Assembly: GCF_022206305.1 (NCBI RefSeq)
Contig: NZ_JAKOIW010000012.1
Location: forward strand, 62,001-126,000
Direction: 5' to 3'
DNA from: Gordonia sp. 'Campus'
GTDB taxonomy: Bacteria > Actinomycetota > Actinomycetes > Mycobacteriales > Mycobacteriaceae
DNA length: 64,000 nucleotides
Under the pieces are notes generated by a model. It was not told the DNA's origin and searched no databases. It was given only the letters and a program-made list of their open reading frames with translations. Made by a program: the position numbers and the translations under genes. Positions 17,253 through 26,043 of this stretch are shown here, piece after piece; position 1 is the stretch's first letter; each line of letters starts with the position of its first letter.

Positions 17253-19361
17253 ATGACATACGTGATCGGTGTGGACGTCGGCGGAACGTTCACCGACGCC
17301 GTCCTCGACGACGGCAACGGACTGGTGGTGGCCGGCAAGGCGCCTTCGACGCCGCCCGACTACTCCGCGGGGGTGATGGACGTCCTGACCGTCCTCGCCG
17401 AGCAACTCGGCCGCCCGCTCGACGACATGCTCGCCGACACCCACCACATCGCGCACGGCACCACGTCGTCGCTGAACGCGCTCGTCATGGGCCGGGTGCC
17501 GGACGTCGGATTCATCACGACCAAAGGGCATCGCGACTCGATCTTCATCATGAACGTGGAGGGACGCTACCTCGGACGTTCACCCGAGCAGCTGCAGAAC
17601 GTGCTCGCGCAGAGCAAGTCTCACGGGTTGATCCACAAACGTCATGCGCTCGAGGTCACCGAGCGCATGGACCGTGACGGTCGCGTCGTGGTCGCGCTGG
17701 ACGAGGACGAGGTGCGCGCTGCGGTCCGTCAGCTGCTCGACGACGGGATCACCGCAATCGCCGTCTCGCTGCTGTGGTCGTTCCGTAACCCCGCCCACGA
17801 ACGGCGGATTCGCGAGATCGTCGCCGAGATCGACCCCACCGTGTTCGTCTCGCTGTCGAGCGAGGTGAGTCCACGGATCCGGGAGTTCGCGCGCAACGCG
17901 ACCACGGTGATGAGCACCCAGATCGGTCCGGGCCTCCGGGACTACCTCGGCGAACTCGAGGGCAGGTTGCGCGACCATCAGCTCGCCGGTCCCCTCCTCG
18001 TGATGCAGAGCAACGGCGGCGCCGTCGCCGCGTCCGAAGCGCCGGGCAACGCCATCTCGACCGTCGGCTCGGTGCTGACCGGCGGGGTGGTCGGGTCGGT
18101 GTCACTCGGTCGGCAGCTCGGCCACGACAACATCATCGCCACCGACGCGGGCGGCACGACCTTCCTCGTCGGGCTCGTCGTCGACGGCGAGCCGGTCCGG
18201 TCGTCGACGACGATCATCAACCATCACCCGATCAACGTCCCGACGCTCGAGGTCCATGCGATCGGCGCCGGCGGCGGCGCGATCGCCTGGATCGATGCCG
18301 GCGGCAACCTCCAGATCGGACCCCACAGCGCGCAGGCCGTGCCGGGTCCGGCCTGCTATGGGCAAGGCGGGACCGAACCGACCAACACCGACGCCAACCT
18401 CGTCCTCGGCATCCTGCCCGAGCGCGGCTTGCTGGGTGGTCGCAAGGCGCTCGATCTGCAGCTCGCCCGCGAGGCGATCCGCACCCGCATCGCCGAACCC
18501 CTCGGCCTGTCGGTGGAAGAGGCCGCCGCCGCCATCTATGCGGTGCAGAACGCCCAGACCGGAGATCTGTTGCGCAAGACGGTCGTCGAGGCCGGTCACG
18601 ATCCCCGCAACTTCATCGTCTACGCGTTCGGCGGTTCGGGCCCGGCGCACTGCGGCCTGTACGCGCAGGAGATCGGGGTGTCCCGGGTCGTCGTACCGCT
18701 CGGTCAGGTGGCGTCCGCCTTCTCCGCCTACGGCCTGGCGTCGTCGAACATCGTTCTCGCCAAGGAACTCTCGGACCCGGCAGCGATGCCGGTCGACCCT
18801 GCCCGGGTGGAGGAGAACTTCAAGGTCCTCGAGGAACAGGTACGCGGTCAGCTCGACCGTCAGGGCCTGCAGTTCGCCGCCATCGAGATCGAGCGGGAGA
18901 TCGACATGCGATACAGCATGCAGCTGGCCGAGGTCGCGACCCCGCTACCCGACGGTTCGCTGACGTCGACGGAGATCGTCGCCGCCGCAGAGGCATTCGA
19001 GAAGAAGTACGCGGACCTCTACGGAAAGGACAGCGGATTCCGCGAGGCGGGCATCCAGGCCATCACCTACCGCGTACGCGGCACGGGTGTCCTCCCGTTC
19101 TCGCCGGAGCTGCCCGAACTGGCAACCTCCGACACCACCGACCCGTCGTCGGCCCACGTGGGTGTGCGCAAGGTCTGTCTCGACGGCCGGCGCGGCTTCG
19201 TCGACACCGACATCTACGACTATGCCGGACTGCGAGCGGGCCACATCATCCGTGGACCCGCCGTCATCGAGGTGCCCACCACGACGGTGGTGGTTCCGCA
19301 TGACACCACCGGTGAGACCGACCGTCTGGGCAACCTGAACATCACCGTCGATCCCGCATGA
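17253..19361 (+). CDS. HyuA-type subunit, carboxylase/oxoprolinase family
   Basis: 702 residues with GAAGGAG before the ATG. The N-terminal hydantoinase/oxoprolinase domain has the ATP-binding GVDVGGTFTDAVLDDG and the middle domain shows IATDAGGTTFLVGLV and GAGGGAIAWIDAGG, an acetate-kinase-type fold. FGGSGPAHCGLYAQEIG is conserved near residue 465. Homologues are the ATP-dependent beta subunits of acetone and acetophenone carboxylases, N-methylhydantoinase A and 5-oxoprolinase. Because the partner HyuB carries a carboxylase-gamma-like zinc domain, a carboxylase is the better guess, but the substrate is not readable. First gene of a five-gene operon. Confidence 0.9.
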   Translation: MTYVIGVDVGGTFTDAVLDDGNGLVVAGKAPSTPPDYSAGVMDVLTVLAEQLGRPLDDMLADTHHIAHGTTSSLNALVMGRVPDVGFITTKGHRDSIFIMNVEGRYLGRSPEQLQNVLAQSKSHGLIHKRHALEVTERMDRDGRVVVALDEDEVRAAVRQLLDDGITAIAVSLLWSFRNPAHERRIREIVAEIDPTVFVSLSSEVSPRIREFARNATTVMSTQIGPGLRDYLGELEGRLRDHQLAGPLLVMQSNGGAVAASEAPGNAISTVGSVLTGGVVGSVSLGRQLGHDNIIATDAGGTTFLVGLVVDGEPVRSSTTIINHHPINVPTLEVHAIGAGGGAIAWIDAGGNLQIGPHSAQAVPGPACYGQGGTEPTNTDANLVLGILPERGLLGGRKALDLQLAREAIRTRIAEPLGLSVEEAAAAIYAVQNAQTGDLLRKTVVEAGHDPRNFIVYAFGGSGPAHCGLYAQEIGVSRVVVPLGQVASAFSAYGLASSNIVLAKELSDPAAMPVDPARVEENFKVLEEQVRGQLDRQGLQFAAIEIEREIDMRYSMQLAEVATPLPDGSLTSTEIVAAAEAFEKKYADLYGKDSGFREAGIQAITYRVRGTGVLPFSPELPELATSDTTDPSSAHVGVRKVCLDGRRGFVDTDIYDYAGLRAGHIIRGPAVIEVPTTTVVVPHDTTGETDRLGNLNITVDPA

Positions 19362-19395
19362 CCGACCACCAGCAGCAACCACAGGAGTCGCTCTC

Positions 19396-21717
19396 ATGAC
19401 CGCACCCATTCCCGGCTCGGAGGTCTTCTCGAGCCGACCCACCGATCTCGACGCGCTGGCCCGATCCCTGCCGCCGTCGTTGCCGGTGCACACCGTCTCG
19501 CAGGAACAGATCGATGCACTCGACCCGCTCACGTACGAGGTGATCCGGCACCGGTTGTGGTCGGTCACCGACGAGATGGGTGAAGCCCTCAAACGGATGT
19601 CGGGATCGCCGATCGTGACCGATGCCAACGACTTCGACTTCGCCGTCAGCGACGAACTGGGCCAAGAGGTCCAGGTCGGGCTGTACAACACCATGCTGGT
19701 CGGCGCCGTGGACCTCGCGATCTACTGGACCCTGCAGCACCGTTCGCTCAATCCGGGCATCGCCGAGGGTGACATGTTCCTGTGCAACGACCCGTGGGTC
19801 GGTGGCGGACTGCATCAGAGCGATGTGATCGTCTACCAGCCCGTCTTCCACGACGGCAAGCTGTTCGCCTGGACGAGTGCGATCTGCCACGAGCCCGACC
19901 TCGGCGGATCCGGACTGGGCTCATTCGACCCGGCAGCCAAAGACGTGTTCTCCGAGTCGCTTCCGACGCCGCCCATCAAGGTTGTTCGCGATTACGAGCT
20001 GCAGCGCGACGTCGCCGACGTGTGGGTCCGGCGGAGTCGGGTCCCGATGCTCGTCGGGCTCGACCTGCGCGCCAAGATCGGTGCGAACAGTGTCGGAAGT
20101 GACCGGTTGCTCGCGGTCATCGAGCAGTACGGGGCAGACACGGTCAAGGCCGTCATGAAGCGGATGATGTCCGACGCCGAGGGGCGGCTGCGAACGAAGC
20201 TGTCCGACCTGCCGGACGGCACCTGGCATGCCACCGGGTACCAGGACCAGTCCCAGACCGGCGACCGCGGTGTCCACAAGATCACCGTCGCCATGACAAA
20301 GACAGATGACCACCTCGAGTTCGACTTCACCGGTACCGACCCGCAGACGGGCGTCATCAACTGCACGTACGCGGGCATGCGCGGCGGGGTGATGCTGGCG
20401 CTGCTCCCCATCCTCGCCGGTGACATCCCCTGGTCGGCAGGCGGTCTGATGCGATGCTTCGATCTGGTGGCCGAGGAGGGGACGATCAACAACGCGACCT
20501 TCCCGGCCGCGGTGAGCCGCGGACCGATCGGCCCGGCCTGGCTCACCGGCAACCTGATCGCGGAGTGTCTGGCCCAGATGTTGGACCGCCACCTCGAGTT
20601 CGGCAAGAACGTGCAGGCGTCGTGTTGCGGTACGTGGGACACCGCGGTGGTCGCGGGCCTCGACGAGCGCGGTGAGCAACCGGTGCCGTTCCTCAACATC
20701 ATGATGGAGCCGATGGCCGGCGGGTACGGAGCGAGGCCGGTCGCCGACGGTATGGACACCGGTGGCCTGTTCTGCATCCCGATGGGGCGCATCCCCGACA
20801 CCGAGATGACGGAGTTCCTCTACCCGCTGCTCACCCTGTGGCGCCGGGAGGAGCCCGACTCCGGCGGCCCGGGGCGGCATCGCGGCGGTGTGTCGGCGTC
20901 GTTGGCCGTGACGCCGTACGGCACCAGTTTGCCGATGGGACTCGTGTTCGCCTCGGCGGGCAAGGCGGTGGCCCAGAACTCCGGGTTGGCGGGCGGCCTG
21001 CCCGGCAACACCGGCCTGGAGATTCTCGCGCGTGATTCGGGTGTGCAGGAGTTGTTGGCACAGGGGCGGATTCCCGGTTCGATGGACGAACTGGCCGGGA
21101 ACAAGGAGATCGGCGCGTGCTACGACGAGAGTTACCTCGCCCCCGGTGAGGTGCTGTACATGCACTGGCAGGGCGGGGGCGGTTATGGCGACCCGTTGCA
21201 CCGCGAGCCGGAAGCCGTGGCGACGGACGTGCGCAACGGCAAAGTGACCCTCGCCGGTGCCGAGGAGACGTACGGCGTCGTACTCGCCGACGGCCGGGTC
21301 GACGACTCGCGGACCGAGGAGAAGCGGGCACAATTGCGCGAGATTCGCCGAAACCGCTCGGAGCTCCCGTCCGGACAAGAGGCGACCCTGGACCTGGATC
21401 GCGCCCGACGTCTGGACGACAACCTGGTCGAGGCCACGATCGGCGATGCCCGCGTCGTGGGCTGCGCACACTGCGGAAGGCTGTTGGGCGACAGCAAGTC
21501 CGGCCGGCTCGACCTGGCACGCTACGACGGCCCGTCGAGCGACGCCGGTCCGCAGGTCACCTCCGATCCCCGCGAATACGTCGACACCGACGTGGTGTTC
21601 CGGCAGCAGTGCTGCCCGGGGTGCTTCACGGCCGTCTACTCAGGCATCGTGCCGGTCGACCATCCCGACCACATCGCCGAGCTCGCGCAACTGCTCCCAG
21701 CGGTGGCGGGTCGATGA
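19396..21717 (+). CDS. HyuB-type subunit fused to an acetone-carboxylase-gamma-like zinc domain
   Basis: 773 residues, longer than plain HyuB. Residues 1 to about 630 are hydantoinase B: LWSVTDEMGEALKRMSGSP, GDMFLCNDPWVGGGLH, and GPGRHRGGVSASL at the usual place. After a linker the last ~110 residues carry VGCAHCGRLLG (C690, C693) and FRQQCCPGCFTAVYS (C739, C740, C743). This zinc-ribbon pattern resembles the separate gamma subunit of acetone carboxylase. The fusion would supply all three carboxylase subunits in two genes. It starts 34 bases after HyuA, and its TGA overlaps the ligase ATG (ATGA). Family certain, reaction inferred. Confidence 0.9.
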   Translation: MTAPIPGSEVFSSRPTDLDALARSLPPSLPVHTVSQEQIDALDPLTYEVIRHRLWSVTDEMGEALKRMSGSPIVTDANDFDFAVSDELGQEVQVGLYNTMLVGAVDLAIYWTLQHRSLNPGIAEGDMFLCNDPWVGGGLHQSDVIVYQPVFHDGKLFAWTSAICHEPDLGGSGLGSFDPAAKDVFSESLPTPPIKVVRDYELQRDVADVWVRRSRVPMLVGLDLRAKIGANSVGSDRLLAVIEQYGADTVKAVMKRMMSDAEGRLRTKLSDLPDGTWHATGYQDQSQTGDRGVHKITVAMTKTDDHLEFDFTGTDPQTGVINCTYAGMRGGVMLALLPILAGDIPWSAGGLMRCFDLVAEEGTINNATFPAAVSRGPIGPAWLTGNLIAECLAQMLDRHLEFGKNVQASCCGTWDTAVVAGLDERGEQPVPFLNIMMEPMAGGYGARPVADGMDTGGLFCIPMGRIPDTEMTEFLYPLLTLWRREEPDSGGPGRHRGGVSASLAVTPYGTSLPMGLVFASAGKAVAQNSGLAGGLPGNTGLEILARDSGVQELLAQGRIPGSMDELAGNKEIGACYDESYLAPGEVLYMHWQGGGGYGDPLHREPEAVATDVRNGKVTLAGAEETYGVVLADGRVDDSRTEEKRAQLREIRRNRSELPSGQEATLDLDRARRLDDNLVEATIGDARVVGCAHCGRLLGDSKSGRLDLARYDGPSSDAGPQVTSDPREYVDTDVVFRQQCCPGCFTAVYSGIVPVDHPDHIAELAQLLPAVAGR

Positions 21718-23429
21718 CGGTGACCTCCACCCCCGAGCGATCGTCGGCCCGGACTCCGGGACCTGGTCGGTCACGCTGGGGCGACCGACTGGTCGGGTAC
21801 CCGGCGGACCGCGCCGCGGTCTACCGGCAGGCGGGTGAGTGGACCGACCGTCCGCTGGCTCGACGTCTACAGGACACCGTCGACCGCTTCCCCGATCGTC
21901 CCGCCGTGGTGACCGATGTGGCCTCGATGACATACGCCGAGTTGGGAACCCGCACCGATCGGATCGCGGCGGGACTGCTCGATCTCGGCCTGGTACCCGG
22001 CGACCCGGTGCTCTTCCAGACCGGGAACAGGATCGAGACGGTCCTCGTCTGGTACGGATGTGTCAAAGCGGGGCTGGTGCCGGTGGCGACGCTGGCGGCG
22101 CACCGTGCGCACGAGATCGGCCACATCTCCCGTGCGGTCGGCGCGGTCGGACACGTCGTCGAGGCCGGACTCGGTTTCGACCTCGTCGAGTTCGCGCGGC
22201 AGCAGGCCCAGGGCCACCCGACGCTGCGCTCCATCCTCACGGTCGGCGCAGTCGGCGGTGAGGATGGAACGCACCCGGTGGAGACCCTCGGGGCCGACAC
22301 CCCGCCGGCGGAGGCGCGAGCGCGGGTCGAGTCGGTCCAGTCCGGCATCGACCCGCTCGACGTCTGCGCGTTCCAGTTGTCGGGCGGCACCACCGGTGTG
22401 CCGAAGGTGATCCCACGTCTGCACGTCGAGTACTGGGACAACGCCCTGCTGTACGCACGGCGTCTGGGGTGGACCGAGGAGACGCGCGTCGCGCACCTGA
22501 TCCCGATCATCCACAACGCGGGCATCAGCTGTGGACTTCATGCCGCGCACTCGGTGGGAGCTTGTCTCGTCCTCGCGACCGCGGACGTGTCGAAGGCGTT
22601 CCCGCTCATGGCACGGGAACGGGCGACGGATGTCCTGATCGGACACGGGCACTATCAGGCCGTCGCCGGCCCCGAGTTCGACGAGCCGAGCGCGTTCCTG
22701 CGCAACGTCATCCTGTCCGGCGCCAAGCCCGGTCGCGAGCTCTTCGACCGGGCCGGTGGCCGAACACGCTGGGTCGGACAGCTTTTCGGGATGTCCGAAG
22801 GCATGTTCACGGTCTCTCCCCGGAACGCTCCGGAGGAGTCGCGGCTGACCACGGTCGGCACCCCGATCGCCTCGCGAGACGAGATCCGGATTCTCGAACC
22901 CGGCTCGGAGGTCGAGGTGGCCGACGGTGAGGTCGGCGAGCTGTCCTGCCGGGGTCCGTACACGATCCCCGGTTACTTCGACGCACGCGAACACAACCGG
23001 GCCGCGTTCACGACCGACGGCTTCTACCGGACCGGGGATCTCGCGAAGGTCGTGCTCGTCGACGGCGAGCGCCATGTCTCCGTCGAGGGGCGAATCAAGG
23101 ACCTCATCAATCGCGGTGGCGAGAAGATCAACGCCGAGGAGATCGAACAGCTGCTCGTGACCCATCCGCGGGTGCGCAACGCCGCCGTCGTCGCCATGCC
23201 CGACCCGAGGCTGGGTGAGCGGACGTGCGCATACCTGGTCACCGCGGACGGCGAGCCGGTGTCGATGGCGAGTGTTCGCGCACACCTCGAAGAGCTGGGC
23301 GTGGCCAAGTTCAAGTGGCCCGAGCGGCTCGAGCACGTACCGGAACTACCTCAGACGAACGTCGGGAAGATCGACAAGAAGCGCCTCCGCGCCGACGTCG
23401 TGGCGAAGCTCGAGCGAACTGATCAGTGA
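21714..23429 (+). CDS. Aryl-acid-AMP ligase (2,3-dihydroxybenzoate/salicylate-type)
   Basis: 571 residues from ATG 21714, coupled to HyuB by an ATGA overlap. The adenylation signature is QLSGGTTGVPKVIPRLH, with GQLFGMSEGMFTVSP, YRTGDL and GRIKDLINRGGEKINAEEIE following in order. The C-terminal catalytic lysine sits in TNVGKIDKKRLR. The N-terminus (LVGYPADRAAVYRQAGEW) and the INRGGEKI form are typical of stand-alone DhbE/EntE and salicylate-AMP ligases. It would activate an aromatic or heteroaromatic acid with ATP, passing it to CoA or a carrier; no carrier protein is nearby, so CoA is likelier. Beside a flavin monooxygenase this recalls the SdgA/SdgC salicylate route. Confidence 0.88.
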   Translation: MTVTSTPERSSARTPGPGRSRWGDRLVGYPADRAAVYRQAGEWTDRPLARRLQDTVDRFPDRPAVVTDVASMTYAELGTRTDRIAAGLLDLGLVPGDPVLFQTGNRIETVLVWYGCVKAGLVPVATLAAHRAHEIGHISRAVGAVGHVVEAGLGFDLVEFARQQAQGHPTLRSILTVGAVGGEDGTHPVETLGADTPPAEARARVESVQSGIDPLDVCAFQLSGGTTGVPKVIPRLHVEYWDNALLYARRLGWTEETRVAHLIPIIHNAGISCGLHAAHSVGACLVLATADVSKAFPLMARERATDVLIGHGHYQAVAGPEFDEPSAFLRNVILSGAKPGRELFDRAGGRTRWVGQLFGMSEGMFTVSPRNAPEESRLTTVGTPIASRDEIRILEPGSEVEVADGEVGELSCRGPYTIPGYFDAREHNRAAFTTDGFYRTGDLAKVVLVDGERHVSVEGRIKDLINRGGEKINAEEIEQLLVTHPRVRNAAVVAMPDPRLGERTCAYLVTADGEPVSMASVRAHLEELGVAKFKWPERLEHVPELPQTNVGKIDKKRLRADVVAKLERTDQ

Positions 23430-23439
23430 GGAAGAAACG

Positions 23440-25071
23440 ATGAAACTCAGTCGAATCGCCGTGCTCGGTGGCGGTCCGGGTGGGCTGTACGCAGCGCGCC
23501 TGCTCAAGCGAAGCCACCCCGATGCCGAGGTGACCGTGTACGAACAGGGCTCGCCCGACACCACTTTCGGATTCGGCGTCGGCCTGGCGTCTCGGACCCA
23601 ACGCAACCTCCGCCAGGCCGATCCCGACTCGCTCGACGCGATCGTCGCCGTGTCACATCCGCACGAGATGTCGATGCGGGTAGGCGACCATGTGGCGCGC
23701 CTGTCGCACGGCGAGCTGCTTGCGATCGCACGGACGACGCTGCTGGAGGTGCTGCAGGACCATGCCACGGCCGCGGGTGTGCGGTTGGAGTTCGGCGCGC
23801 GCAGGTCGGTCGCCGACCTCGACGCCGATCTCATCGTCGCCGCCGACGGCGTCAACAGCGCCACCCGCACCGATCTCGCCGACGACCTGGGTCCGGCCAT
23901 CAGTACCGGCGAAGGCCTGTACCTCTGGTGCGGAACGGACTTCGCGTTGCCGAGTGCCATCTTCACGCCGGTGACCACCGAACACGGCACCTTCGTCGCC
24001 CACGCCTACCCGTATGCGTCGGACCGCAGCACGTTCCTGATCGAGACGGACGAGACCACCTGGCGTCGAGCGGGTTTCGACGTCTCGACCGAGGCTACGG
24101 GCGTCGCCGACAGCGACGAGACCGCACTGGCCTATCTCCAGGAAGCGTTCGCGGACGCGCTCGACGGTCATCGTCTCATCGGCAACCGAACCCGGTGGCT
24201 GCGCTTTCGCACCGTGACGTGCAACCGGTGGCACACCGGAAACGTCGTGCTGCTCGGGGATGCGGCGCACACCGCGCACTACTCGATCGGGTCGGGAACC
24301 AAACTCGCGATGGAGGACGCGATCGAGCTCGACCGCGCGGTGCGGCATGCGACGACGCTCGACGAGGCCCTGTCGGCCTACGAATCGGCGCGGCGGCCGA
24401 ATGTCGAATACCTGCAGTCGATAGCGACCCGGAGCGAGCAGTGGTGGGAATCGTTCCCGCGTCGTGCGGACATGCCGGTGGACCAGCTGATGATCGCCTA
24501 CATGACCCGCGCGGGGAAGGTGGGGATCGACCGCTTCGCGGCCTCGGCACCCGAGGTGGCCCGGCGAGGTCTGGCCGCCTACGCCGACGTCGATCCCGCG
24601 TCCGTCCCCGACGCCGCGACCGCGCAGTGGATCGTCGCACAACCGCTGGTACGCGGACCGTGGTCCTTCCCGAGCCGTGGAGCCCCCGTGCAGCTGCGTT
24701 CCGAGCCCGGAACCCTGCGGCTCGACGTGGATGTCGACTCCGCGTGGGGCCCAGGGGCAGGACGTCTGGTCGCCGAGGCGGCGCACGCGACCGTCGTGTG
24801 GTTGACCGGGCGTGGCGATCGCGACGCGGTGCTGACCAGACTCGACGTCGGGGAGCGCCTGCGTCGGGAGACCGGCGCTCTCGTCGTCGTCGAGGCTCCG
24901 GGCAGCTCGTACGACGATCTCGTCGCCGGTCTGGTGAGCCTCCGCGCCGATCTGGTGTTCGTGACCGACGCGGCCGTGGCGGATGAAGCTGTGGGGGATG
25001 GCGCTGCGGTGGATGAACTGCGCGAGGTGGAACGGAACACCGAGGCCGAACGCACTATTCTTCGCCTATGA
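23440..25071 (+). CDS. FAD monooxygenase, aryl-CoA hydroxylase-like, with short C-terminal extension
   Basis: 543 residues from ATG 23440 with GAGGAAG ahead; the longer open frame upstream is an out-of-phase shadow of the ligase. Residues 1 to ~400 form a group A flavoprotein monooxygenase: RIAVLGGGPGGLYAARLLK for FAD ADP, LIVAADGVNSATR for NAD(P)H/FAD, and NVVLLGDAAHTAHYSIGSGTK. This resembles the N-terminal half of salicylyl-CoA 5-hydroxylase and anthraniloyl-CoA monooxygenase. In those enzymes an old-yellow-enzyme barrel follows; here only about 140 residues remain, ending LRRETGALVVVEAPGSSYDD and LVSLRADLVFV, which look like the last strands of such a barrel. Its stop overlaps the TetR start. 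Confidence 0.85.
   Translation: MKLSRIAVLGGGPGGLYAARLLKRSHPDAEVTVYEQGSPDTTFGFGVGLASRTQRNLRQADPDSLDAIVAVSHPHEMSMRVGDHVARLSHGELLAIARTTLLEVLQDHATAAGVRLEFGARRSVADLDADLIVAADGVNSATRTDLADDLGPAISTGEGLYLWCGTDFALPSAIFTPVTTEHGTFVAHAYPYASDRSTFLIETDETTWRRAGFDVSTEATGVADSDETALAYLQEAFADALDGHRLIGNRTRWLRFRTVTCNRWHTGNVVLLGDAAHTAHYSIGSGTKLAMEDAIELDRAVRHATTLDEALSAYESARRPNVEYLQSIATRSEQWWESFPRRADMPVDQLMIAYMTRAGKVGIDRFAASAPEVARRGLAAYADVDPASVPDAATAQWIVAQPLVRGPWSFPSRGAPVQLRSEPGTLRLDVDVDSAWGPGAGRLVAEAAHATVVWLTGRGDRDAVLTRLDVGERLRRETGALVVVEAPGSSYDDLVAGLVSLRADLVFVTDAAVADEAVGDGAAVDELREVERNTEAERTILRL
25056..25061 (+). promoter_or_regulatory. Putative internal -10 for leaderless TetR transcript
   Basis: TATTCT then six bases then ATG 25068, located inside the end of the monooxygenase gene. 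It would let the regulator be made independently of the operon. Confidence 0.4.
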
Positions 25072-25814
25072 CCAGCTCGACCCCCCAGGAATCGTCCACG
25101 CCAGGTGGGCGGAGTGGACGCAGCAATTCTCGTCGTGAGCTGGTCGAACGCGAGATCATGGAGCAGGCGACCCGGTTGTTCGCCGAGCGCGGGCTGGCCA
25201 GCACCACGCTGCAGGACATCGCCGACGCCACCGGTCTCACCCGCCCGGCGCTCTATCACTATGTGGCCAACAAGGACGAACTGTTCGCCCGGCTGGTCAG
25301 CGAGATCGCCGAGGAACCGGCGATCCTGCTGCACGAGATCAATCAGCGCACGGATCTCGACCCCGTCGGGAAGGTCCACGAGATGGCGATGTCCATCGCA
25401 CTCCACCAGACCCAGACCCTGGACCGGTTCCGTCTCCTCATCCGGTCGGAGGCCGAGCTGCCGCCGGCTCTGGCCGAGACCTACCGCCAGAGCCGCCGGC
25501 GGGTCCTCAAAGAGCTGGTCGCGGTCGTCGAGGAGGGGATCGCCCAGGGAAGGTTCCGTCCCGCCGATCCGCGGGTCTCCGCGCTCGGAATCATCGGAAT
25601 GCTGAATTGGCTTGCCTGGTGGCATCATCCGGGCGATGCCGAGTCCGATCGCAAGGTCGCGCGGCAACTCGCCGACATGGCGGTCAATACGGTGGTCGAT
25701 CCGGAAGCGGACACCGCGGTCTCCGGGGCCGATCGCCTCATCGCCCAGATGCGGCAGAACCTGGATTACCTGGAGCGGGAGGTCCGGGAGCGCACGTCAC
25801 CCCCGGCTCCCTGA
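25068..25814 (+). CDS. TetR-family regulator of the catabolic operon
   Basis: 248 residues. A disordered Ser/Pro N-terminus is followed by the HTH: EQATRLFAERGLASTTLQDI and TGLTRPALYHYVANKDELFA. The ligand domain has LDRFRLLIRSEAELPPALAE, typical of TetR_C proteins. It is last gene of the HyuA operon (ATGA overlap) and may repress its own promoter region at 17054-17190, possibly through the split repeat there. Its stop codon lies in the first unit of a 32-bp tandem repeat. Confidence 0.92.
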   Translation: MTSSTPQESSTPGGRSGRSNSRRELVEREIMEQATRLFAERGLASTTLQDIADATGLTRPALYHYVANKDELFARLVSEIAEEPAILLHEINQRTDLDPVGKVHEMAMSIALHQTQTLDRFRLLIRSEAELPPALAETYRQSRRRVLKELVAVVEEGIAQGRFRPADPRVSALGIIGMLNWLAWWHHPGDAESDRKVARQLADMAVNTVVDPEADTAVSGADRLIAQMRQNLDYLEREVRERTSPPAP

Positions 25815-25910
25815 TCCGAAAGGGCCGTGTAACTCCTGGTCCCTGATCCGAAAGGGCCGCATAACTCCTGCTCCCTGATCCGAATGCGCCGCATAGCTCC
25901 TGCTCCCTGA
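25808..25910. repeat. 32-bp tandem repeat, three copies plus a partial fourth
   Basis: Units begin TCCCTGATCCG at 25808, 25840 and 25872, and a fourth partial begins at 25904. The spacing is exactly 32 bases. The core of units 1 and 2 is CCGAAAGGGCCG; unit 3 has diverged. The array begins inside the TetR stop codon and runs into the hairpin repeat below. Confidence 0.92.
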
Positions 25911-26008
25911 GGTGCGAGGAGCGATAGCGACGAGCCACGAAGGGTTGGCGACGCATCTCGCCACGACCCTTCGAGACGGCCTCCGTAGGCTCCGGCCTCC
26001 TCAGGGAG
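25903..26008. repeat. Long imperfect inverted repeat (dispersed REP-like family)
   Basis: Outer arms CTCCCTGAGG (25903-25912) and CCTCAGGGAG (25999-26008), and inner arms CGAAGGGT (25938-25945) and ACCCTTCG (25966-25973), are exact inverted copies and would fold into a long hairpin. A left-half copy occurs at 40176-40213. It separates the convergent TetR and RraA genes and may act as a terminator. Confidence 0.85.
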
Positions 26009-26043
26009 CGGAGCTGAAGCTGCGCTCCGCAGAGGGCGGGAGT

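Noticed and set aside
19921-21471. Long minus-strand open frame (~516 codons) opposite HyuB
   Set aside because: GC-driven shadow: His/Arg/Gly-rich, no motif, fully antisense to a gene with clear family signatures.
17253-21717. Classical N-methylhydantoinase (HyuAB) annotation
   Set aside because: The zinc domain fused to HyuB and the ligase/monooxygenase neighbours fit a carboxylase-like role better; the hydantoinase name was not used as the call.
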